Below are positions 18,216-27,291 of a DNA stretch of 64,000 bases, one piece after another. The DNA is taken from NCBI RefSeq assembly GCF_014643635.1, contig NZ_BMJV01000001.1:248001-312000 (forward strand), written 5' to 3'. The stretch comes from Salipiger pallidus. GTDB lineage: Bacteria > Pseudomonadota > Alphaproteobacteria > Rhodobacterales > Rhodobacteraceae. Under the pieces are notes generated by a model. The model did no database searches. It was not told the origin of the DNA and saw nothing but the letters and a program-made list of their open reading frames with translations. Positions within the stretch are counted from its first letter, which is position 1. Every line of letters starts with the position of its first letter. The position numbers and the translations under genes were made by a program.

Positions 18216-19667
18216 ATGCGCGCGCATAACACCTTCCACAAAACGGCCGGCGTCCTGCCCGACTATGACCTGCGCGACGGTGCGGAATTCATCGGTGGCA
18301 CAATCCCCCGCGCAGATCCCGTTTTCATGCGCGACCGCTTGGACAACCTCGCGGATGGTGCGGGAGTGATGCACATGACATTGTCGCTGCCCGTAGGACT
18401 GCGGGCCAGTCGCGAAACGTGGCATGCGATTGTCATGGCGCAGCTCCACCTTATGGGCCTGCCCGCCAGGCGCACTCCGTGGGTCGCGGCCCGTCATACG
18501 GATGCCAACTGCGACCATGTGCATGTTGCCATCGCCCTGCGTGGCTTTGACGGATCCCGCCTGCGCCCCGAGACCGGCGACATCAGGACAAGTCGCAATC
18601 ACCAGATGCTGGCCCGGCGCCTCGGCTTGCCCGTACCAGACTACTTCAACGCTCAGATCCCGCGCCTCGACCCACCGGTCATTTCCCGCCGGCTGACCAC
18701 GGCGCCCAAGATAAGGCTGAGCGAGGCCCTCAGATCCATCTTCACAACCGAGCGCCCAAGAACCCTCGACGCCCTCGATGATGCTCTGGCGCGGCAATCC
18801 CCGGCCATCCGACGCACCAAGACGCAGAATACGCATGGGACCACGAGCCACCTGTTCAACTTGGATGGAGCCAAAATCTTCGGAGGCGAGTTGGGGCCAG
18901 CCTGGGAGCCGCGACACCTTGAGAGGCGCCTCGCTCATGCAAATGCCCTTCACCGCCTTCGACTGCGCCTGAGCACCCAGATCTTTATCGCAGCCCTCCT
19001 GCCTCACGCGAAACCACTCATGGAATTCGAACATGCAAAAAAAGATGACAACCCTGACCCCACCTCAGGAACACGAAGTGTTGCTGAAAACGATGCTCAC
19101 CATGGACGACAAGGTGGATCAGCTGCTCCCGCTGCTCGATCTACTGAACGACCCCGATCACCCGATGTCCGAACTGGGCAAAGCCCTGATCGAGGTGCTT
19201 CAGAGGATCTCGGAGGATCTACGGCAAGCAACAAGCCTCCGGGAAGAGCACCGCGCAGGCTTGGATCAGGCGAGCGAGACCAATGCCGCACTGTCACAGA
19301 TGCTCAAGGCCATCTCGGGGCAGCTTCAGGAGATTCGGGCGGAGAACCGCAGCTTGAAGCAGCAGATCTCCGAGATCCACGGCCTGATGTTCAGTCCGGT
19401 CGACTGACCTTCGGTCAGCAGCTCAGGCAGCTTCTCCGTTTCCTTCACGCGGGCTTCAGTGGCTGGCGCTGGCGCCGTTCGGACAAATCAGCGATTCAGG
19501 TAACGTTCCGGGATGGAAGCGTTGCCGAGGTGATCGGCGGCATCCTGGTCAACGCGGGTGAGGAAGGTGAAGTCACCCAGTTCACCGAAGGCTGGCGCAA
19601 GAAGTTCGGGGAGGTGGATGTTGAGATACCCGGAACGTCAGACGACCACACCCCGGAACCGATGTAG
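18216..19667 (+). CDS. HUH relaxase (mobilization nuclease)
   Basis: The 483-aa frame begins MRAHNTFHKTAGVLPDYDL. The metal-binding HUH motif is H94-x-D96-x4-H101-x-H103 (ARHTDANCDHVHVAI), preceded by a conserved strand MHMTLSLPVG (52-61). The likely catalytic Tyr is upstream, Y17 being a candidate. Relaxases nick oriT and pilot the strand to the recipient. Residues ~275-395 are a low-complexity Gly/Ser/Arg/Pro linker that coincides with the nested +1-frame gene at 19033-19407. Beyond it the frame regains structured sequence (TFGQQLRQLLRFL, then VTFRDGSVAEVIGGILVNAG). Confident as a relaxase; whether it is MOBP or another class needs profile comparison. Confidence 0.8.
   Translation: MRAHNTFHKTAGVLPDYDLRDGAEFIGGTIPRADPVFMRDRLDNLADGAGVMHMTLSLPVGLRASRETWHAIVMAQLHLMGLPARRTPWVAARHTDANCDHVHVAIALRGFDGSRLRPETGDIRTSRNHQMLARRLGLPVPDYFNAQIPRLDPPVISRRLTTAPKIRLSEALRSIFTTERPRTLDALDDALARQSPAIRRTKTQNTHGTTSHLFNLDGAKIFGGELGPAWEPRHLERRLAHANALHRLRLRLSTQIFIAALLPHAKPLMEFEHAKKDDNPDPTSGTRSVAENDAHHGRQGGSAAPAARSTERPRSPDVRTGQSPDRGASEDLGGSTASNKPPGRAPRRLGSGERDQCRTVTDAQGHLGAASGDSGGEPQLEAADLRDPRPDVQSGRLTFGQQLRQLLRFLHAGFSGWRWRRSDKSAIQVTFRDGSVAEVIGGILVNAGEEGEVTQFTEGWRKKFGEVDVEIPGTSDDHTPEPM
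19033..19407 (+). CDS. Coiled-coil protein nested in the +1 frame of the relaxase gene
   Basis: The 124-aa product has strongly protein-like heptad sequence: MDDKVDQLLPLLDLL, ALIEVLQRISEDLRQ, QMLKAISGQLQEIRAENRSL. It lies wholly inside the relaxase frame, whose own translation here is low-complexity. The start ATG (19033, or 19045) has no strong Shine-Dalgarno. An A7 tract at 19037-19043 sits at the junction; loss of one A by slippage would join the relaxase N-terminal domain to this coiled coil. A comparable arrangement is known in IncQ plasmids, where mobB is nested in mobA. It may be a relaxosome protein. Confidence 0.6.
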   Translation: MQKKMTTLTPPQEHEVLLKTMLTMDDKVDQLLPLLDLLNDPDHPMSELGKALIEVLQRISEDLRQATSLREEHRAGLDQASETNAALSQMLKAISGQLQEIRAENRSLKQQISEIHGLMFSPVD

Positions 19668-19943
19668 TAAGACCGTACCATCCCCTTTTACGGATGCCGG
19701 AAGACGTCTGCAGCAGCAGACCGATGCCTCAATATGCGAGAACCAGATAATGTCCCAAGTGGTGTAGCTCCTCATGGGCCTCACGCACACTGTCAGGCCG
19801 AGCAGCTCGGTCGTGCTGCGCAGCAGGTAGGCTGACCACGACCTCATCGCAGACCGGCGTGACCGTTTCCAGAGGTAGCGTCCACGCACGTGGTGTAATT
19901 TCAGCGCCGTCGAAGGTGTAATCCCGGGTGGTCACCGAGGTGT
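19668..19943. other. 276-bp interval between the relaxase gene and the IS110 transposase
   Basis: No supportable gene. A 68-codon GTG-started frame on the minus strand (19729-19935) has somewhat protein-like composition but no ribosome-binding site or recognisable family. This probably includes the left end of the IS110-type element. Confidence 0.4.
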
Positions 19944-20987
19944 ATGATCGAGGTGGAGTTTGGCGACTTCAACCACGGATCACACGGAGACCCCGATGAC
20001 CAAGACGAACATGGGCAGGTCGTGAAGCGGGCGCAGATCGACAGCGAGCCCGAGGCGCTTATCGCCTTCCTGCGGGACCTGCCCTTTACCATCGAGGCAA
20101 TCGGACTGGAGGCAGGGCCGCTGTCGCAGTGGCTTCATCGCGGCCTGGGTGAAGCGGGCTTCGAACTGGTCCTGATGGAGACCCGGCAGGTCAAGGCGGT
20201 CCTGAAGGCCATGCCCGTCAAAACCGACCGCCGCGATGCCGAGGGCATTGCCAGGCTGCTCCGCATGGGCTGGTTCAGGCCGGTCCACTGCAAGTCGGTG
20301 TCCGCTCAGGAGATGCGCGCTTTGCTGAGCGCCCGCAAGGCGGTCCAGAAGGCGGCACTGGACATCGAGCAGTCCTTGCGCGGGGTCCTGCGCAATTTCG
20401 GGATGAAGCTCGGTCCTGTCGGCAAGGGCAAGGGGCGCTATGAATCACGGGTCCGAGAGCTGGTTGCCGGGAATGCCGCGCTGGAGGCAGCAGCCTCGGC
20501 CATCCTCGATGCCCGGATGGTGCTGCGCGACAGGCTATCGGCGCTGGTCCGCAGGGTGCTCGAGCTTGCCCGGCAGGACGATGCCTGCCGACTGATGATG
20601 ACGATGCCCGGAGTCGGCGCCGTGGTCGCATTGACCGTGCGCTCGGCGATCGACGATCCGGCGCGGTTCCGGTCGTCTCGGGATGTAGGACCATGGGTCG
20701 GCCTGACGCCGCGGCGGGAACAGTCAGGCGAGCGCGATGTCACCGGCAGGATCACCAAGGCAGGAGATGCAGCGCTGCGGACGGCGCTCTTCAATGCCGC
20801 CACCGTGATGATGCATAATGCGAGGCCATGCTGGCTCAAGGCATGGGGCATGCAGGTTGCCAGACGCCGCGGATCGAAGCGCGCCACAGTGGCCGTCGCA
20901 CGGCGGATCGGCGTCGTGCTTCATCGGATGTGGCTGGACGGAACCGACTTCCGCCCGCAGCGCAAGCCGGTCCCGACTACAGCCTGA
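19944..20987 (+). CDS. IS110-family transposase, N-terminus abnormal
   Basis: The 347-aa product contains the C-terminal transposase_20 region (MMTMPGVGAVVALTVRSAID; GLTPRREQSGERDVTGRITKAGD; then the RRGSKRATVAVARRI tail). The N-terminal RuvC-like DEDD region is partly present: EAGPLSQWLHRGL, ETRQVKAVLKAMPVKTDRRDAEGIARLL. The usual first strand carrying the leading catalytic Asp (Y.GLD.S) is replaced by MIEVEFGDFNHGSHGDPDDQ, which looks frame-shifted, so the copy is probably inactive. No terminal inverted repeats are expected for IS110. Confidence 0.8.
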   Translation: MIEVEFGDFNHGSHGDPDDQDEHGQVVKRAQIDSEPEALIAFLRDLPFTIEAIGLEAGPLSQWLHRGLGEAGFELVLMETRQVKAVLKAMPVKTDRRDAEGIARLLRMGWFRPVHCKSVSAQEMRALLSARKAVQKAALDIEQSLRGVLRNFGMKLGPVGKGKGRYESRVRELVAGNAALEAAASAILDARMVLRDRLSALVRRVLELARQDDACRLMMTMPGVGAVVALTVRSAIDDPARFRSSRDVGPWVGLTPRREQSGERDVTGRITKAGDAALRTALFNAATVMMHNARPCWLKAWGMQVARRRGSKRATVAVARRIGVVLHRMWLDGTDFRPQRKPVPTTA

Positions 20988-21404
20988 GACGATCATCGAC
21001 ACGGCAAGAAGGAGAAGATCAACTTCTGGCAGGGTCTGCCCCGCCACGAAGAAGTCCCCACCGGGACGCGGTTCCCGGCGACGCCGGATATGACGCTGCC
21101 GCCGGACGTTCCATCCGAGCGCGTTTTCCAGATGGGCGCCCGGGAACCGATCTCACCGACATCATGTAGGCGGCCAGCGCGCCGACCACGGACGGAAGCA
21201 TGACACCGGTATGGGACTGGGAGTGGAGGCGATGGCGCTGCAGAAGGAGCACATGGTTTTGCCCAGGACCAACGCGGCTGTCGGCGCGGGCGGCGCTCCG
21301 ATATCTGATGTCTCCGCGCCGCCCGCGCCTCGCGTTCCGCAGCCAGCCCGGCAATTGCGGCTGCCTCGCCGTGCAAATTCCGGATTGACGGCAGGGGCCC
21401 CAAG
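20988..21404. other. Interval between two IS remnants
   Basis: About 417 bp without a supportable gene; probably IS flanks. Confidence 0.4.
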
Positions 21405-22480
21405 ACGGAAGTGTCATGTATCGCCCGCGCTGGACTGTGCATTCCTCAGTCTGCTCCATCGGGACTGCCCCTACCAATATCCAGATCGAGGGTTTGTTAA
21501 GGAAGATCACGACGACGTACGTGCGTCGCTTGATCTCACCATTCAGGAGCTCAATTGGTTTCGTGGAATTCAATTTGGCGCAATGCTGGGCCGGGAAGGT
21601 CAGGTAGGACAGTACGTCTTCCTCCGCCGCACCCACGAGCATGGCCAGTTTCAGCAGCTTGAACCGCATCTCGTCCGCTACCAGTGGGTCGCCTTGGCGA
21701 CGGGTCTTACCGCGTCGTGGTCGAGCTGAGCAAAGGCGGTGGTGATAAAAGCCGAGGCTACCCTGCGGCTGCTCTTGCCTGCATGGGCGAGCGCATTGCA
21801 TTGGAAATGAACCCGGCAGCGCTGCCATGAGGTCGCCAGCCCCCGCGCCGTGACCGCCTTGATGCCCGCACGCGCATCGCTAATTACCAGCTTCACGCCG
21901 GAAAGGCAGCGGCGCACGAGGTCGCGCAAAAATTCTGTCCAGAAGGGCTCGGCTTCGGAAGCACTGATCGCGATGCCCATCACTTCGCGTCGGCCGTCGG
22001 TGTTCACGCACACCGCGATCGTCACAGCGACGGACACGATCCGACCGCCCTGGCGGACCTTGAGATAGGTCGCCTCGATCCATAGGCAGGGCCATTCTCC
22101 CTCGATCGGTCGGGTGAGGAAGGCATCGACCGCGTCGAAACCCCATAGACCTAGGCCTCTTGGATGACGGCCGTCAGCGCCTGTTCCGCCGAGCGACGGG
22201 GCTCGAGGAACAAGGGCACGTAGGAGCCGGTCCGCAGAAGTCGGATGCGTAACTGGCCACTGTCCGCACGGGTTTGCCAATCCCTGTCGCAGTAGCCATT
22301 CCGTTGCGCCAACCGCTTGGTGCTCTTGGCGCCGACCTCCAGCTCCATCAGCTGCTCGGCGGCAAAGCCGATCATCTCGCGCATCAGGTCCGCATCGCCG
22401 CTCTTCTCGACGAGCGCGCGAAGGTCATCATCGGTCCGGTCATCGGGTCTATCCCTCGGTTCAAGTTGGTGTCAGCAAGC
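21405..22480 (-). pseudogene. IS256-family transposase, frameshifted and internally deleted
   Basis: Three minus-strand segments in different frames together match an IS256 transposase. 22384-22151 (REMIGFAAEQLMELEV ... FLEPRRSAEQALTAVIQEA) is the N-terminal part. 22150-21678 (RPIEGEWPCLWIEATYLKVR ... KLVISDARAGIKAV ... RCRVHFQCNALAHAGKSSRRV) is the core. About 21640-21405 (LSYLTFPAQHCAKLNSTKPIELLNGEIKRRT ... VQRGRYMTL) is the C-terminus. About 30 residues are missing at the first junction, and the first catalytic Asp (WIDATYLK) is Glu. It is inactive. Its 5' end lies just upstream of the alpha-glucosidase gene. Confidence 0.88.
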
Positions 22481-22625
22481 CGACCCTACTGAGAAACACG
22501 ATGGCCCCCGACAGCTAAACCACGCACCGGGACGTCACCCGCAGGAACTTGCACGGATCGGAACCCTAATCACCCAAACGTTGTTCTTCCACTTTATGAT
22601 CCACTCATGGGAAGGAGGCCTTTGG

Positions 22626-24314
22626 ATGTCCGGACAGGAAGGCGATGCGGATCTCGTCTACGCGATTACCCACCTCGAGGCACCGCCCGACCCGCCGGAA
22701 TGGTGGCGCGGAGCGGCCTTCTACGAAGTGTACCTGCACTCATTCAATGATGCGTCTGGTGACGGGCTGGGCGACCTTCGCGGCGTGACCGAGCGGCTGG
22801 ATTACATCACCTCGCTCGGTGTCGACGGGATCTGGCTCACGCCGCCCTACGCCTCGCCGCAGGATGACAATGGGTATGACGTGTCAGACTTTCGCGCAAT
22901 CCATCCACCCTTCGGCACGATGGACGACATGAACGAGCTGATTGCCGCCTGCCATGACAGGGGGCTGCGCATCCTACTCGACCTCGTTCTGGGGCACAGC
23001 TCGGATCAGCACGCTTGGTTCGAGGAAAGCGCCGCATCACGCGACGGGGATAAGGCGGACTGGTACGTCTGGGCCGACCCCGCCCCAGATGGCGGGCCGC
23101 CCAACAACTGGATCAGCTCGTTCGGCGGCCGCGCCTGGAGGTGGGAGCCGCGGCGGGCCCAGTATTGCTATCGCCCCTTCCTGCGCAGCCAGCCAGCGCT
23201 CAACCTCGCCAACCAGCAGGTGATGGCCGAGATGCTGGACGTGATGCGCTTCTGGCTGGACCTCGGTATTGACGGCTTCCGACTGGACGCGATCCAGTGC
23301 CTCTCCTTTGACGGGGCGCTGCGGTCCAACCCGCCGGCGCGGGATGCCGAGAACCCCTCGGTAGGAGGCGGGCCGAACAACCCTTTCAAGGGACAGATGC
23401 ATCTATTCGACCGCGACGTACCTGAGGCCATCCCATTGCTGCATCACATTCGCCGTGTCGCTGACGAATACGATCCGCCCCGCGCTCTCATCGGCGAGTT
23501 GGCCGACGTGGACAGCTCACGCCTCGCGCCGAAATACACCGTGGGCGACGACCGCCTGCACGCGGTCTACGATTTCGACCTCATCAATCGTGGCGAGACG
23601 ATCTGGGACTGGAGGCGCATGCTCGACATCCGCTCGCGCTACCTCGTACCGGGGGCGAGCCTGAACGTCTTCACCAACCATGACAGCCCACGCGCGGTCT
23701 CGAACCTGATGCCCGAGGCATGCGCCGCCGGACGCAGCGCCGAGGCAGCGAAGATGCTTTTGTTCCTGCAAGCCACGCTCTCGGGGGGTATGATCCTGTT
23801 CCAAGGGGAAGAGTTAGGGCTCGAGCAGCCCAACCTGTCAGCGGACGAGATCACCGACCCTTGGGCGAAAGCGCTCTGGCCGGATTTCGAGGGACGCGAC
23901 GGCGTGCGATGCCCCATCCCGTGGGAGGAGGACGCTGCCTCCGCCGGATTTTCCGACGCGGACACGCCCTGGAAACGGGCCCGCGACGGGCAACGCGCCA
24001 TGGCGGTCGATGTGCAGGAGGCAGACCCCGCGTCGGTCCTGCGCTACACCCGAGACCTGCTGGCTTGGCGACGAAGCCTCCCCATGCTGCGCATCGCGCG
24101 CGAGGTCACTTTGCAGGACCTGCCCGGGAACGTCATCGGCTACCGCCGCGAGTATGGCGACACGCACCTGAATTGCTACGTCAACTTCGGCCTCGGCTCC
24201 GAAAAGATCACACTTCCGCAAGCCGGGCTGAAAGCCCTGTTTGCCACTGGTACGGCGACGGTGGAGGGTGACAGGCTCACCCTCGGCGGTCTCGGCGCGG
24301 TCGCGCTGGCCTGA
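22626..24314 (+). CDS. GH13 alpha-glucosidase-like enzyme
   Basis: 562 aa from ATG 22626, which follows a strong GGAAGGAGG; the frame extends upstream into IS256 DNA but that part is not protein-like. The TIM-barrel motifs are: region I LLDLVLGHSS (117-126), nucleophile D221 in GIDGFRLDAIQ, acid/base E291 in IGELADVD, and D353 in FTNHDSPR. A small C-terminal beta domain follows 480. No signal peptide, so cytoplasmic. Family members hydrolyse maltose, sucrose, trehalose-type or isomalto-oligosaccharides; the exact substrate is not readable. It is 33 bp upstream of a second GH13 gene, so the pair is probably one operon. No sugar transporter is nearby. Confidence 0.92.
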   Translation: MSGQEGDADLVYAITHLEAPPDPPEWWRGAAFYEVYLHSFNDASGDGLGDLRGVTERLDYITSLGVDGIWLTPPYASPQDDNGYDVSDFRAIHPPFGTMDDMNELIAACHDRGLRILLDLVLGHSSDQHAWFEESAASRDGDKADWYVWADPAPDGGPPNNWISSFGGRAWRWEPRRAQYCYRPFLRSQPALNLANQQVMAEMLDVMRFWLDLGIDGFRLDAIQCLSFDGALRSNPPARDAENPSVGGGPNNPFKGQMHLFDRDVPEAIPLLHHIRRVADEYDPPRALIGELADVDSSRLAPKYTVGDDRLHAVYDFDLINRGETIWDWRRMLDIRSRYLVPGASLNVFTNHDSPRAVSNLMPEACAAGRSAEAAKMLLFLQATLSGGMILFQGEELGLEQPNLSADEITDPWAKALWPDFEGRDGVRCPIPWEEDAASAGFSDADTPWKRARDGQRAMAVDVQEADPASVLRYTRDLLAWRRSLPMLRIAREVTLQDLPGNVIGYRREYGDTHLNCYVNFGLGSEKITLPQAGLKALFATGTATVEGDRLTLGGLGAVALA

Positions 24315-24347
24315 CTCATCCAAGCCGACAGACAAGGAGAGGACATC

Positions 24348-26033
24348 ATGCCCCTTCCCCAACGCTCGATCTCCGCGCCGGCAGCCGCCCGAGAGCAGCG
24401 CGAGATGTGGTGGCACCGGGCCACCGGCTACCAGATCTACCCACGCAGCTTTGCCGACAGCAATGGCGACGGTGTCGGCGACATTCCCGGGATCATCTCG
24501 CGGCTCGGGCATCTGGCAGACCTCGGGATCGGCTTTATCTGGCTTTCGCCGGTCTACGCCTCGCCGATGGTCGACAACGGCTATGACATTGCCGACTACC
24601 GTGCCATCGCCCCCGAATATGGCACGCTGGAGGATATGGACCGCCTGATCGCCGAGGCCCGGGAGCGCGGCATCGGCATCGTCATGGATCTCGTCGTCAA
24701 CCACAGCTCATCACTGCATGACTGGTTCCGCGCGGCGCGCGCTTCCCGCGAGGCTCCCGAGCACGATTATTATATCTGGCGTGATGCAGCGCCGGACGGC
24801 GGCCCTCCCGATGATCAGCAGGCTGCCTTCGGTGGACCGGCCTGGTCTTGGGTCGAAGAGGTGGCCCAGTATTACTTCCACTATTTCAGCCCTGCACAGC
24901 CTGACCTGAACTGGGCCAACCCGGCGCTTCGAACCGAAATCTACGACATGATGCGCTGGTGGCTGGATCGCGGCATCGCGGGGTTCCGGATGGATGTCAT
25001 CAGTCTCATCGGCAAAGATGTCGATGCGCGCGTCTACGAAGAAGGCCCGACCCTGCACGACCATCTTCAGGAAATGCACCGCGAGGTGCTGGCGGGCCGG
25101 GACATCGTGACCATAGGCGAAAGTTGGTCGGTGTCTCCTGAAACCGGTTTGCTCTATTGCGGTCGCGACCGGAGGGAACTCGACATGGTTTTCGAGTTCA
25201 GCCACATCCGGGAAGGCTGGGACCCCGAACGCGGCAAGTTCGCACCCCGACCATTCGACTTGCGCGGGTTCAAGCGCGAGCTGTTCGCTTGGCAGGATCT
25301 GACGCGGCATGACGGCTGGACATCGCTGTTCCTGAGCAACCATGACCTACCGCGACAAGTCTCCTTCTACGCCGACGACGGCCCCTACCGCCGCGAGGCC
25401 GCAAAGATGCTTGCGACCGTGCTGCATCTGCTCAAGGGCACCCCGTTCGTCTACCAGGGCGAAGAGATCGGCATGACGAATGCCGCCTTCGAGCGCATCG
25501 ACCAATACCGCGATCTCGAGACGCTGAACCATTTCGAGGCACAGATCGCGGCGGGCGTGCCGCTTGAAGAGTTTATCGCCGGGGCACGGCGCAACAGCCG
25601 CGACAATTCCCGCACTCCAATGCAATGGAGCCCAGGGCCGCACGCCGGGTTCACCACCGGCACGCCGTGGATCGAGGTGAACGCCAACGCCTCAGAAATC
25701 AATGTCGAACAGGACAGTGCGCAGCCGGACGGTATCCTTGCTCACTATCGCAAGCTGGTCGCCCTGCGCCGAGAGCGCGACATCGTGGCCTTTGGTGAGA
25801 CCGAGTCCTTTCTTGCAAACAGTCCTTCGGTCATGGCTTACCAGCGCCGCCTTGGCGCGCAGAGGCTGGTGGTGCTGGGCAATTTCACCGGCCAGGAGCA
25901 GGATGTCGAGCTGCCCGAAGATATCGCGGCGGGAGCGGGCGTCTGCCTTATCGCATCTCATGACAAACGCGGTGAGCTGCCGCGGCAACTGCGGCTCGCC
26001 CCCTATGAAAGCTTCGCGGTGCTGACCAGCTGA
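24348..26033 (+). CDS. GH13 oligo-1,6-glucosidase/alpha-glucosidase-like enzyme
   Basis: 561 aa. It begins MPLPQRSIS, then WWHRATGYQIYPRSFADSNGDG, the classic N-terminus of GH13 subfamily 17/23/31 alpha-glucosidases. The calcium loop is DSNGDGVGD (38-46). Region I is MDLVVNHSS, nucleophile D216 (GFRMDVISL), acid E258 (TIGESWSVS) and D333 (LSNHDLPRQ). The VVNHSS and FVYQGEEIGMTN motifs are typical of oligo-1,6-glucosidase and trehalose-6-phosphate hydrolase relatives. Cytoplasmic. RBS AAGGAGAGG is upstream. It is only distantly similar to its neighbour, so not a recent duplication. Confidence 0.92.
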   Translation: MPLPQRSISAPAAAREQREMWWHRATGYQIYPRSFADSNGDGVGDIPGIISRLGHLADLGIGFIWLSPVYASPMVDNGYDIADYRAIAPEYGTLEDMDRLIAEARERGIGIVMDLVVNHSSSLHDWFRAARASREAPEHDYYIWRDAAPDGGPPDDQQAAFGGPAWSWVEEVAQYYFHYFSPAQPDLNWANPALRTEIYDMMRWWLDRGIAGFRMDVISLIGKDVDARVYEEGPTLHDHLQEMHREVLAGRDIVTIGESWSVSPETGLLYCGRDRRELDMVFEFSHIREGWDPERGKFAPRPFDLRGFKRELFAWQDLTRHDGWTSLFLSNHDLPRQVSFYADDGPYRREAAKMLATVLHLLKGTPFVYQGEEIGMTNAAFERIDQYRDLETLNHFEAQIAAGVPLEEFIAGARRNSRDNSRTPMQWSPGPHAGFTTGTPWIEVNANASEINVEQDSAQPDGILAHYRKLVALRRERDIVAFGETESFLANSPSVMAYQRRLGAQRLVVLGNFTGQEQDVELPEDIAAGAGVCLIASHDKRGELPRQLRLAPYESFAVLTS

Positions 26034-26104
26034 TCCGGAAGATGAAACTTCCATCCCCCCGCGAGCCTTCGCCGGTCAGGCCCGCGGCGCCGGTCGGCGC
26101 GGCG

Positions 26105-26455
26105 TCATTGCTCGGCTACGGCGAGGCGGTTCTGAACGCTAAGCACGCCGGGCACCGAACGGGCGATGCCGTCAGCGAGTGTCCGCTGGAATTCCAGCGC
26201 AACCGCGCCGTCCATTTCTACGACACCGCCGGACACACGAACCGCGATTTGCTCATCCTCGAGCCTGCCGTCTGCCCCAAGCGCACGTTCTACGCCCTGG
26301 GCGAGAGCGGCGTCGGTGGCGGGCTCGCCACCGGGGACCGGCACGGCGGGGTCAGGCTCCATGGGTTGCCTCACCCCGTGAAAACCGCCCGGGCGATCCG
26401 GCTCTGCTCGCTCTGAGAACAGCGTACGCTCTTTGCTTTCCTCGGTCTTTGACAT
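26105..26455 (-). CDS. BON-domain protein
   Basis: 116 aa from ATG 26455 with TGGAGGTCCC upstream. The N-terminal half is disordered and charged (SKTEESKERTLFSERAEPDR). The C-terminal half is one BON domain (LAQGVERALGADGRLEDEQIAVRVSGGVVEMDGAVALEF ... IARSVPGVLSVQNRLAV), with the usual G-V-V-x-L/M-x-G and conserved V.NRL ending. BON domains bind phospholipid or stabilise envelope proteins. No signal peptide is visible. Convergent with the glucosidases and divergent from the small proteins that follow. Confidence 0.8.
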   Translation of the reverse strand: MSKTEESKERTLFSERAEPDRPGGFHGVRQPMEPDPAVPVPGGEPATDAALAQGVERALGADGRLEDEQIAVRVSGGVVEMDGAVALEFQRTLADGIARSVPGVLSVQNRLAVAEQ

Positions 26456-26613
26456 GGGACCTCCAGTGTAGATCAGGTCAGCTTCGGCGCGCAGTCGCAA
26501 AACCGCTGCCTCAGGGCATCAACAAACTGCATCAGCAGACGTTCCCACCCGCGGCTGCCGGTGCGGGAACTGCCCCCGTCGCTTTGCGTTGGACTCGACA
26601 GAAAGGAGGTTCC

Positions 26614-26847
26614 ATGCCTGTCCCTGCAACCCCTCCCGAACCGCCGACTACGCCGCCGGCTGATATGCCTCCCGCCGAGGTGCCACCCACGCCGGGCCCC
26701 GACATCCCTCTCGAACCGCCGCGCGAGATGGCTCCCGAGCCTGACCTGCCCCCGGAAGCGCCGCCGGAGCCAGACCCTGAGCTTCCGCCAGATCAGCCCG
26801 GTGAGACGCCCGATCCCGACATTCCCCCCGGTCCGGTCCCTGTCTGA
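26614..26847 (+). CDS. Small proline-rich acidic protein
   Basis: The 77-aa product is nearly half Pro with Glu/Asp (PPEPPTTPPADMPPAEVPPT...DPELPPDQPGETPDP). The start ATG at 26614 follows a near-perfect AAAGGAGG, which together with the next gene's AGGAGG supports translation. No family is recognised. It is likely an extended linker-like or surface polypeptide, though it lacks a signal peptide. It is 12 bp upstream of the next gene. Confidence 0.6.
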   Translation: MPVPATPPEPPTTPPADMPPAEVPPTPGPDIPLEPPREMAPEPDLPPEAPPEPDPELPPDQPGETPDPDIPPGPVPV

Positions 26848-26859
26848 CAGGAGGTCCCC

Positions 26860-27120
26860 ATGCCGGATATCGAAACACGCCTTACCACCATTGAGGCCCG
26901 CCTGATTGCCCATCGCAAGCTGCTCGCCCGGCTCGTGGAATTGCTTGGGCCGGAGGAAAAGGGCTCGCTCACGGCTTGGATCAAAGATCGAGAGATTCTG
27001 CGGGACGGGCAGGAAGACCCTGCGGCACTGCCCACAGAGGTTGCCGTTCTGCCTCTTGGGATCGCCGAGGAATTTCAGGAGATCCGTGCTCTTATCGACC
27101 GGCGTGGCCCGAGGGAGTAA
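26860..27120 (+). CDS. Small hypothetical helical protein
   Basis: 86 aa beginning MPDIETRLTTIEARLIAHRK with ACAGGAGGTCCCC upstream. The N-terminal ~45 residues form an amphipathic helix/coiled coil (RLTTIEARLIAHRKLLARLVELL). The rest contains EFQEIRALIDRR. The family is unknown. Translationally close to the proline-rich gene; both seem to be part of the dehydrogenase/glucosidase cargo segment. Confidence 0.6.
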   Translation: MPDIETRLTTIEARLIAHRKLLARLVELLGPEEKGSLTAWIKDREILRDGQEDPAALPTEVAVLPLGIAEEFQEIRALIDRRGPRE

Positions 27121-27291
27121 GCAGCCTGACCGCGCCGGACCACAGGTTCACAACCCTGAATATATTTGATAACCAATATCACCACCCTAGGGTCAAAGGG
27201 CACGCAAGAGAGCATTCGCTTGCAAGTGCCGGCCCCGGGGGGACGCACCCCTCGCGCCGTGCTTGCCAACCCCTTGGGAGAGGCAGACGCG

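Noticed and set aside
19729-19935. 68-codon minus-strand frame beside the IS110 transposase
   Set aside because: GTG start, no Shine-Dalgarno, no recognised family; likely IS flank.
22317-22625. N-terminal extension of the first alpha-glucosidase frame
   Set aside because: It runs antisense through IS256 DNA; the strong GGAAGGAGG and ATG at 22626 fit the GH13 N-terminus.
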